Below are positions 6,340-11,285 of a stretch of 11,285 bases of DNA, in pieces. The translations under genes were made by a program, and so were the position numbers. Location of the stretch: positions 1 through 11,285 of the forward strand of contig JAHIGH010000199.1 of assembly GCA_018900295.1 (NCBI GenBank), read 5' to 3'. Origin of the DNA: Patescibacteria group bacterium (GTDB taxonomy: Bacteria; Patescibacteriota; Microgenomatia; Levybacterales; UBA12049). The stretch's first letter is position 1; every line of letters starts with the position of its first letter. The notes under the pieces are model-generated. The model had not been told where the DNA came from, made no database searches, and saw only the letters and a list, made by a program, of their open reading frames with translations.

Positions 6340-7054
6340 CTCAAATACAAATATCACATTTCTACTTTTGTAGATTTATCTCCGCTATGTTGACGATATG
6401 GCTCAAATACAAATATCACATTTCTACTTTTGTAGATTAGGTCTGTGAGTATTTAAAACCATCTCAAATACAAATATCACATTTCTACTTTTGTAGATAA
6501 CAGTACCCGCGCTATAGTGTTGCCTCTCAAATACAAATATCACATTTCTACTTTTGTAGATCCTCTCCGCAAGAAAAGATTGAGGGAGCTCAAATACAAA
6601 TATCACATTTCTACTTTTGTAGATCCGTGCATAGTTGATCCTCAGGAAACTCAAATACAAATATCACATTTCTACTTTTGTAGATTTATCTCGTCTTGTA
6701 TTTCCCTTTTCTCAAATACAAATATCACATTTCTACTTTTGTAGATGCGCGTGTTGTTCCTGTCGCTGTGTTCTCAAATACAAATATCACATTTCTACTT
6801 TTGTAGATAGTTGCTTTTCCATCTGCATCTGCGCTCAAATACAAATATCACATTTCTACTTTTGTAGATTCAAAGCCCTAAATTCTTCCCAGCTAACTCA
6901 AATACAAATATCACATTTCTACTTTTGTAGATCTGTTGGTTGTCCATTTACATCAATCTCAAATACAAATATCACATTTCTACTTTTGTAGATAGGCTTT
7001 GTGTGTCCCTTGTCCTGGCTCAAATACAAATATCACATTTCTACTTTTGTAGAT
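6340..7054 (+). CRISPR. Type V-A CRISPR array, 12 repeats and 11 spacers
   Basis: The 36-bp repeat starts CTCAAATACAAATATCAC and ends ATTTCTACTTTTGTAGAT, the Cas12a handle (stem TCTAC/GTAGA, loop TTTT). Repeats begin at 6340, 6402, 6463, 6526, 6589, 6650, 6711, 6773, 6834, 6897, 6958 and 7019, and read as identical. Spacers are 26, 25, 27, 27, 25, 25, 26, 25, 27, 25 and 25 bp, all different. The handle at the repeat's 3' end shows that crRNAs are read on the + strand, with repeat 1 next to the leader. Even the last repeat shows no degeneration. The base before AUUUCUAC is C rather than the usual A. I see no spacer match elsewhere in the window. Confidence 0.98.
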
Positions 7055-7077
7055 TAGATGGCCAGTAAATTATTGCA

Positions 7078-7086
7078 TGATATAAT
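7078..7086 (+). promoter_or_regulatory. Extended -10 promoter just after the array (TGaTATAAT)
   Basis: TG at 7078-7079, one base, then a perfect TATAAT at 7081-7086. There is no recognisable -35, which extended -10 promoters tolerate. The predicted start is near 7093, about 3 bases before the ATG at 7096, so the message is again nearly leaderless. Confidence 0.6.
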
Positions 7087-7095
7087 ACTCAAATT

Positions 7096-7932
7096 ATGGT
7101 AGAAACAATGCGTAAACCTATTAATAATGAAAAACAGGCTGCAAAAGAAGGAGAGAATCCTTTAATGACCGACGAAGAAATAAGAGAAGCGAATAATTTA
7201 TATGGAAGAAAAGACAGCAAAGAAAATCCTCTGTTAGGGAATGATCTAGATCGACTAAAAAAATTATCAGAGAAAAGACAGGAAAAAATCAATAAGATCA
7301 TCCCTTCGAATTTAAGCTACGAAAGCATAGCCGGGCTAAAAGGGGACAAGATTGCAAGCGAACAACGTGAATTAGCTATAAATTATTTCAACAAAATAAT
7401 CACACTAAATAAAGAAGATCCTATTGCCTTTCAAAAGCAAGCCATATATTATGAGAAATTGATAAATTGGGACAATGACCCAAGAAACTTAATAAGTAGT
7501 TATGAAGCTATTTATAATAAAAAGAAAAGCGCATTCGATATTCTAACGGAAAATATTTTTGATAACAGGAATTCCATTTGCCTTGTAAAAAAAGAAAAAT
7601 GGGATAGGCTTAGAGATAAAACAGATGAAATCTCTGCAGAAGAAATGAAAACATATAAAAATGAGATATGGAAAGAGAGATTGGTCATTATGTATAAAAT
7701 ACCGGATTATTATATAGAAGCAGTTATTTGGATGCCTTCCTTAGTAAATGAAGCCTTAAGTAGGGTAGAGAAATTGTATCAAATTAAGAGTTCTAAAAGA
7801 GCTGCTTTAAATGAGAGCCTATCAACCCGTAAAGGCAGGGTTGATTTATTTGATGTTGCGAAGAAAAATTGGGACAAGAAATTTACGAACCGCCCCCTCC
7901 CAAATACTTCGTTGACTCCAACTTATGGCTGA
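7096..7932 (+). CDS. Hypothetical protein, 278 aa, immediately downstream of the CRISPR array
   Basis: I do not recognise this protein. It is highly charged, soluble and mostly helical in appearance, with no signal peptide, membrane segment or catalytic motif that I can name. A region around residues 90-150 (INYFNKIITLNKEDPIAFQK, then YYEKLINWDN and SSYEAIYNKK) has a TPR-like helix-turn-helix flavour, but no repeat consensus is clear. Start 7096 is preferred because a TGaTATAAT promoter ends 9 bp before it. ATG 7108 (residue 5) is the alternative. Base composition is AT-rich like cas12a and unlike the minus-strand genes to the right. The last 50 bp overlap rmuC tail to tail, so the final residues (about NRPLPNTSLTPTYG) are antisense to rmuC. 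This may mean the true 3' end was lost when the locus joined rmuC. Function unknown; a CRISPR link is only positional. Confidence 0.7.
   Translation: MVETMRKPINNEKQAAKEGENPLMTDEEIREANNLYGRKDSKENPLLGNDLDRLKKLSEKRQEKINKIIPSNLSYESIAGLKGDKIASEQRELAINYFNKIITLNKEDPIAFQKQAIYYEKLINWDNDPRNLISSYEAIYNKKKSAFDILTENIFDNRNSICLVKKEKWDRLRDKTDEISAEEMKTYKNEIWKERLVIMYKIPDYYIEAVIWMPSLVNEALSRVEKLYQIKSSKRAALNESLSTRKGRVDLFDVAKKNWDKKFTNRPLPNTSLTPTYG
7821..7845. terminator. Perfect 8-bp hairpin near the convergent gene ends
   Basis: ATCAACCC (7821-7828), a 9-base loop, then GGGTTGAT (7838-7845) followed by TTATTTG. It lies inside the 3' end of the hypothetical gene and 38 bp beyond the rmuC stop on the minus strand. 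It could terminate rmuC transcription, but it has no proper T-run in that direction. It could also be a relic terminator on the + strand. Weak call. Confidence 0.3.
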
Positions 7933-8881
7933 TGCCGGTAAATCCCTTTTGTACATTACTGTATTGGTTCGACGCGTTCCCGATATGCTTGCCCAGAACA
8001 CCCAAAGCATCATCCGCCTTTCCGAAATCAATTTGCAGCGCCCGCAGCAGCCGCATAACCTCCTTTGACTGCTCCGCGATCTCCCTGCCTTCAAATGACA
8101 AAAGAATCGTCTGCAGGTGAGCGTACAAAGTGCTTGGAGACACGATATAGACTCGCTTCACCCTCGCGTATTCCATTAATTCATCCATGTTCACGATCTC
8201 ATAAAAAACAGTTTCACTGGGCAAATAAAGAAGGGCGAAATCCAAAGTATCCTCTTCCGGAAGAATATATTTCTTCCCGATTGCGTCAATATGACGCTTT
8301 ACATCTTTTACGAATTCTTTTTGAAAAATTTCCTTATCCTTCTCAGATTCTGCCTTGCTGAATTTTTGGAAATTTTCCATTGGGAACTTCGCGTCAATCG
8401 GCAGGATGCCGGCATCTGTTTTTATTGCCGCGTCTACCTTCTCACCCGATTTAAATTGATACTGTAAATGAAAGCTGTTTTTAGGAAAGACCTGCGCCAG
8501 CAAATCATTTAATACCTGCTCTCCTATATTGCCACGAAGCTTGGGACTGCGCAGGAATTCCTGCAGCGCTTGTATACTTCGTCCGATTTCCTTCATTTGC
8601 CCGACCTCCCGCCCCACATGCTGCATGATCTCAGCCGCTTTTTCCAGCCGTTCATTCAGTTGCTTGGAATTATCCTGCAGAGTCTTTATCATATTGGAAG
8701 AATTTGATGAAAGGGAATTATGTAAAAGTTTATTCGAAGAATCAACTGTCTGCTGCATTGCTTTCAGCCATTCCAACAAAGCAGGATCGCTTGATTGTTT
8801 TTTCAGATCATTCAGGCGCTTGTTCATAAAGAGCAATAGAACAATAAGTCCTGCTAAAAGAATAAGGAGGATTATTTCCAT
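7883..8881 (-). CDS. rmuC: DNA recombination protein RmuC (membrane-anchored PD-(D/E)XK-like nuclease)
   Basis: 332 aa. The N-terminal hydrophobic helix MEIILLILLAGLIVLLLFMN anchors the protein. A coiled-coil stretch (about 45-110: NERLEKAAEIMQHVGREV and neighbours) follows, then the RmuC core: LRGNIGEQVL (E121), SGEKVDAAI (D150) and ILPIDAKFPMENF (D163, K165). These match the acidic/Lys set of a PD-(D/E)XK fold. Downstream blocks ALLYLPSETVFYE and YIVSPSTLYAHLQ are typical of the family. RmuC limits inversions at short inverted repeats in E. coli, but its biochemical role is poorly defined. Length is shorter than E. coli RmuC (about 475 aa), common for small genomes. It ends in an unusual GGGGS tail that overlaps the convergent hypothetical gene by 50 bp. 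A palindromic repeat separates it from dnaJ upstream, and no clear Shine-Dalgarno precedes the ATG. Confidence 0.92.
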   Translation of the reverse strand: MEIILLILLAGLIVLLLFMNKRLNDLKKQSSDPALLEWLKAMQQTVDSSNKLLHNSLSSNSSNMIKTLQDNSKQLNERLEKAAEIMQHVGREVGQMKEIGRSIQALQEFLRSPKLRGNIGEQVLNDLLAQVFPKNSFHLQYQFKSGEKVDAAIKTDAGILPIDAKFPMENFQKFSKAESEKDKEIFQKEFVKDVKRHIDAIGKKYILPEEDTLDFALLYLPSETVFYEIVNMDELMEYARVKRVYIVSPSTLYAHLQTILLSFEGREIAEQSKEVMRLLRALQIDFGKADDALGVLGKHIGNASNQYSNVQKGFTGISHKLESTKYLGGGGS

Positions 8882-8895
8882 ATTATCTACTCATG

Positions 8896-9000
8896 TTACG
8901 CAGTTTATTCTTCGAGTAACCCCGCTCAGCGGGGGCATCGAGAAGTTCTCGACTCCGCTAAAGCTGCGCTCGAACAATAATATTTTGCGTAAGGTGAGTT
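8896..9000. repeat. Nested-palindrome intergenic repeat, copy between dnaJ and rmuC
   Basis: A 97-bp unit is bounded by TTACGCA (8896-8902) and TGCGTAA (8986-8992), with further inverted arms TTCTTCGAG / CTCGAACAA. Inside are two perfect palindromes: CCCCGCTCAGCGGGG (8920-8934) and TCGAGAAGTTCTCGA (8938-8952). The outer 25 bp (8968-8992) match 10619-10643 in inverted orientation with one mismatch. The flanking GGTGAGTT extends the match to the piece at 272-286. It has no coding potential and lies directly upstream of rmuC. Confidence 0.75.
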
Positions 9001-9006
9001 ATCTAC

Positions 9007-9885
9007 TTAAAACCAACTGCCTTTTTCCTTTCCTTCTTCTTTTTGAAAAGATTGGAGAAGTTCTTTTTGTTGGTTGGTAAGTTTTTTAGGAACTACAACC
9101 TTGATCCGCACATAATGGTTTCCACGGCCTGAGCCGCGCAGGTGCGGGATGCCCCGTCTATTGAGACGGATCAGGGCTCCGGGCTGGGTGCCTTCGGGGA
9201 TGCGTATTTTGAGATCTCCATCTATGGTCGCAACTATTATTTCTCCACCCAAAGCAGCCTGGCTAAAGGAAATTTCCTTTTCGGATATAACATCGTAGTC
9301 CTCCCGGGCAAATCGGCTGTCAGGCGAGACGTCTATCACAATATCGTAATTTTCAAAACGGATTCGCGAACCCTTATTTACACCTGCCGGTATCTTAAGT
9401 TTTTGTCTTTTTCCATCAATCGTCACCTCTCTCTCTACTCCTTTTGCTGCCTCTATGAAACTTATTGTTGCTTGATATACAGGCCGGCGCGCGCGTTGTT
9501 GTCCAAATGGCGATCCGCCTCCGCCGAAGAACTGCTCAAATATTTCAAAAGGATCGGAATATCCCCCAAAATCGAAATCAAATCCACCACCATTAGTTGA
9601 ATAGGTAAAAGGACCATATTGCCCGCCCTGAGCTCCACCGAAGGGGCCCCCTTGTCCCCCTTGTTCAAAAGCTGCATGACCTACCTGGTCGTACATCTTC
9701 CTTTTATCATCATTTGACAGTACCTCGTAGGCTTTTGTAATTTCCTTGAATTTCTCTTCCGTCCCTTTTGATTTATTGCGATCAGGATGATATTCAAGCG
9801 CGAGTTTGCGGTACGCTTTCTTAATCTCATCAGGGGTCGCGGTTTTAGAAATACCCAACACAATATAATAATCTTTATTAGCCAT
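9007..9885 (-). CDS. dnaJ: J-domain co-chaperone, CbpA/class-B DnaJ type without zinc finger
   Basis: 292 aa. The N-terminal J-domain (1-70, KDYYIVLGISKTATPDEIKK...) has the HPD motif at residues 33-35, which stimulates the DnaK ATPase. A Gly/Phe-rich linker follows (about 74-128: GGQGGPFGGAQGG, FGGYSDPFEIFEQFFGGGGSPFG). Two beta-rich client-binding domains come next, with GVEREVTIDGKRQKLKIPAGV and DLKIRIPEGTQPGALIRL, ending in the VRIKVVVPKKLTNQQKELL block. The four CxxCxGxG zinc repeats of true DnaJ are absent, so it is closer to CbpA/DnaJ class B; the gene symbol is approximate. It acts in the cytoplasm with DnaK and GrpE in folding. A minus-strand TATAAT (9893-9898) overlapping the ecfT stop codon lies 7 bp before the ATG, so it probably has its own leaderless transcript as well as readthrough from ecfAT. 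Confidence 0.93.
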   Translation of the reverse strand: MANKDYYIVLGISKTATPDEIKKAYRKLALEYHPDRNKSKGTEEKFKEITKAYEVLSNDDKRKMYDQVGHAAFEQGGQGGPFGGAQGGQYGPFTYSTNGGGFDFDFGGYSDPFEIFEQFFGGGGSPFGQQRARRPVYQATISFIEAAKGVEREVTIDGKRQKLKIPAGVNKGSRIRFENYDIVIDVSPDSRFAREDYDVISEKEISFSQAALGGEIIVATIDGDLKIRIPEGTQPGALIRLNRRGIPHLRGSGRGNHYVRIKVVVPKKLTNQQKELLQSFQKEEGKEKGSWF

Positions 9886-9892
9886 ACATTAC

Positions 9893-9898
9893 ATTATA
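9893..9898 (-). promoter_or_regulatory. -10 box of dnaJ, overlapping the ecfT stop
   Basis: On the minus strand GGTATAATGTAATGTATGGC contains a perfect TATAAT 7 bp before the dnaJ ATG, and its TAA is the ecfT stop codon. Initiation would fall at the start codon itself. There is no good -35 hexamer. Confidence 0.5.
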
Positions 9899-10610
9899 CC
9901 AAAAACCATAAGAGAAACATGAAAAATGCGATAAGAGAAATATAATCATTTCTTCCGAGCCGAATTATTCTGGCGCTCATCGCGTCTTCATTATAAAGTC
10001 TGGCGCTCATCGCGTCACTCAAGTTGGATGCCGATCCGAACATATGCTCAAGCAAGGTAATTACAAGAATTTTTATAGTTTTAAGTCTTTTAAAATCCGA
10101 AAGACGTGCAAGCATAGCTTCTCTGCATCTCTCAAGGCGCAAGAACATGACCGGAATAAATCGTATAGCGATTGAGATCATAAGTGCTATATTTCTCGGT
10201 TTAATACCCAGGATTTTAAGCGGCGTGGACAATCTTTCAATTGCAAGCGTCAGATCCGGGAGGGAAGTTGAATAAGTCAGGACAAGAGAGATCATGATGA
10301 GCATTAAAAATTGCCACATGACAATAATGCCTTCAAAAATTTTATTGCTTGAAAAAATAATGTACATCAAAAATAAGAACAAAAAAATAGAAAAAAATCT
10401 TCTCAAATTATTTACGATATAGTTTGTGTTCATTTTAGCAATAGAAATGATAAATAAGATTACGAAAGTAAAAATTAATGTGTCAGGGAATTTTCTTACA
10501 GAAAAAATCAAAGTACTCAAAGTAACAACATAAAATATTTTTATTCTCGCGTCAAGACTATGTATAAAAGAATGTTTGTCAACAAAACTTCCCAAATACA
10601 AATTAGACAT
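9894..10610 (-). CDS. ecfT: Energy-coupling factor transporter transmembrane protein EcfT
   Basis: 238 aa from the ATG at 10610. EcfT is the membrane scaffold that couples ATP hydrolysis by EcfA subunits to vitamin or metal uptake through a separate S component. Hydrophobic segments include IKIFYVVTLSTLIFSV, DTLIFTFVILFIISIA, FFSIFLFLFLMYIIF, WQFLMLIMISLVLTY, IALMISIAIRFIPVMFL and a C-terminal YISLIAFFMFLLWFLV. The two cytoplasmic coupling motifs are present in altered form: REAMLARL and DAMSARL, where EcfT usually has A-R-G. The second is duplicated (DAMSARLYNEDAMSARI) by a 30-bp in-frame tandem duplication. The frame stays open upstream to a TTG at 10700, but those 30 Ser/Arg-rich residues are encoded by the palindromic repeat and are unlike EcfT, so I start at MSNLYLG. 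It lies in an operon after ecfA, with the repeat wedged between. No S component is in the window. Confidence 0.88.
   Translation of the reverse strand: MSNLYLGSFVDKHSFIHSLDARIKIFYVVTLSTLIFSVRKFPDTLIFTFVILFIISIAKMNTNYIVNNLRRFFSIFLFLFLMYIIFSSNKIFEGIIVMWQFLMLIMISLVLTYSTSLPDLTLAIERLSTPLKILGIKPRNIALMISIAIRFIPVMFLRLERCREAMLARLSDFKRLKTIKILVITLLEHMFGSASNLSDAMSARLYNEDAMSARIIRLGRNDYISLIAFFMFLLWFLV
9969..10016. repeat. 30-bp-period tandem duplication in the 3' part of ecfT
   Basis: TCTGGCGCTCATCGCGTC occurs at 9969-9986 and again at 9999-10016, an exact 18-bp direct repeat with 30-bp period. The period is a multiple of three, so the frame is kept and the protein gains ten residues at its coupling motif. 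Confidence 0.85.
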
Positions 10611-10618
10611 ATGATTAG

Positions 10619-10693
10619 TTACGCAAAATGTTATTGTTCGAGCTTGTCGAGAACTATTACTTCTCGATCCGCTACTCTCGCTCGAAGAATAAA
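10619..10693. repeat. Nested-palindrome intergenic repeat, copy between ecfA and ecfT
   Basis: Second copy of the family seen at 8896-9000, in inverted orientation. Its first 25 bp (10619-10643) match with one mismatch, the inner arms TCGAGAA/TTCTCGA (10647-10667) are conserved with a different 7-bp loop, and CTCGAAGAATAAA (10681-10693) matches 8904-8916. The GC hairpin of the other copy is missing and the right TGCGTAA end is replaced. It separates ecfA and ecfT, genes that are commonly adjacent. Confidence 0.72.
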
Positions 10694-10703
10694 TACGCAA
10701 ATC

Positions 10704-11285
10704 TTAATATAATTGAGCCTCTGATAGCATTTTTTTATCGAGTAATTCCTTTCTGTCATTAAAAATAATTTTTCCTTCTTTTAAGACAACGATGCGCTTG
10801 GCGTAGCGTAAGTCATCAAGAACATTGGTTATCAAAATGATTGTTAATTTTTCTTTTTCATTTAGTTCTTTAATAATTGACAGAATATTCTTTTTATTTA
10901 CTCCGTCAAGCATGGTTGTGGGCTCGTCAAATATTATGTATTTTGGCCGCATTGCCAACACTCCGGCAAGGGCAATAAGCTGTTTCTGGCCAAGAGAAAG
11001 CGTATTTACATTGGAATTTGCAAGTTTTTTTATATTCAGTTTTTCCAAAGTTTCATTTACTATTTTTTTTATGTGAGCTTCCGGGAGTCCGAGATTTTCC
11101 AGTCCGAAAGCGACATCCTCCTGCGCGATCGGATAAACAATTTGGTCCTGAAAATCTTGAAAAACCAAACCTACTTTTTTTCTAATTTCGACCTGGTTTT
11201 TCCTCGTATTTATCTCATCAACTATCACATCGCCCTTTGTAGGCAATAATAGACCGTTAAAGTGCTTTGCCAATGTGCTTTTTCC
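10704..11285 (-). CDS. ecfA: Energy-coupling factor transporter ATP-binding protein EcfA, N-terminus beyond the window
   Basis: 193 residues are visible. The window edge cuts inside Walker A: the last codons read GKSTLAKHFNG, so the frame continues past 11285 and any start inside the window is false. The remaining ABC ATPase motifs appear in order: Q-loop VGLVFQDFQDQIVYP, signature LSLGQKQLIALAG (LSGGQ-like with Leu for Gly), Walker B YIIFDEPTTMLD with the catalytic Glu, and D-loop. The H-loop reads ILITNVLDDLRYA, with Asn where nearly all active family members have the switch His (ITH). The FQ-x-P/AxED segment and AFGLENLGLP are typical of EcfA/CbiO. It probably forms the ATPase dimer with a second EcfA encoded upstream and drives EcfT. 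The Asn could mark it as the weaker half of an asymmetric pair. Which paralogue (A1 or A2) it is cannot be told. Confidence 0.9.
   Translation of the reverse strand, partial: GKSTLAKHFNGLLLPTKGDVIVDEINTRKNQVEIRKKVGLVFQDFQDQIVYPIAQEDVAFGLENLGLPEAHIKKIVNETLEKLNIKKLANSNVNTLSLGQKQLIALAGVLAMRPKYIIFDEPTTMLDGVNKKNILSIIKELNEKEKLTIILITNVLDDLRYAKRIVVLKEGKIIFNDRKELLDKKMLSEAQLY

Noticed and set aside
6424..6991. Open frames on both strands across the array (repeating IYKSRNVIFVFE or KYKYHISTFVD)
   Set aside because: They are translations of the identical 36-bp repeats, a by-product of the array, not genes.
8529..9080. 183-codon plus-strand frame opposite rmuC
   Set aside because: Cys/Ser/Arg-rich shadow of rmuC that runs through the intergenic palindrome.
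9142..9600. 152-codon plus-strand frame opposite dnaJ
   Set aside because: It is antisense to well-conserved J-domain protein sequence. No start signal, and composition looks like a shadow frame.
10611..10700. 30-residue N-terminal extension of EcfT from TTG 10700
   Set aside because: The extension is Ser/Arg-rich, encoded by the palindromic repeat, and unlike EcfT. The ATG at 10610 gives the family-like N-terminus.
1..11285. Alternative code with UGA as glycine (Gracilibacteria type)
   Set aside because: cas12a, cas1 and the 5' partial gene all end at TGA where the proteins should end, and no in-frame TGA is needed inside a gene.

Overview
The window looks like a chromosome segment from a candidate-phyla-radiation (Patescibacteria/Parcubacteria-like) bacterium. 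This is an inference. It rests on a Cas12a of the kind common in those lineages, no obvious Shine-Dalgarno sites at most starts, near-leaderless promoters, compact genes, and small palindromic repeats between genes. TGA is a working stop codon (cas12a, cas1, the 5' partial gene), so the code is standard rather than the UGA=Gly code of Gracilibacteria and Absconditabacteria.

Left part (1-6164). The window opens with the 3' end of a DUF5615/PIN-like toxin gene, then a repeat-bearing intergenic stretch and a good promoter driving an intact type V-A effector, cas12a (1299 aa). Next to it lies a convergent gene for a small coiled-coil protein, in the place where many V-A loci carry cas4. cas1 follows but is broken twice. 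Its conserved N-terminus has no usable start (an in-frame TAA at codon 5 of the only ATG-initiated frame), and a 146-bp MITE-like element with imperfect terminal inverted repeats and a TA duplication sits in mid-gene. Removing 148 bp restores the Cas1 frame and family sequence exactly. cas2 is intact.

Array (6165-7054). A leader of about 175 bp precedes 12 identical 36-bp repeats and 11 spacers of 25-27 bp. The repeats end in the Cas12a crRNA stem-loop, so the array is read on the + strand. The picture is a system able to interfere but probably unable to acquire new spacers. By eye, the Cas12a also lacks the known pre-crRNA-processing His/Lys/Lys set and has Tyr where the PAM-reading Lys normally sits.

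Right part (7055-11285). An unrecognised 278-aa gene starts from its own promoter right after the array and overlaps, tail to tail, a housekeeping block on the minus strand: rmuC, a zinc-finger-less dnaJ/cbpA-like gene, ecfT and a partial ecfA. Two copies of a nested-palindrome repeat lie just upstream of rmuC and of ecfT. A short piece of the same family lies upstream of cas12a in inverted orientation, so the CRISPR locus is flanked by 15-bp inverted sequences. ecfT carries a 30-bp in-frame duplication at its C-terminal coupling motif, and ecfA has Asn in place of the switch His.
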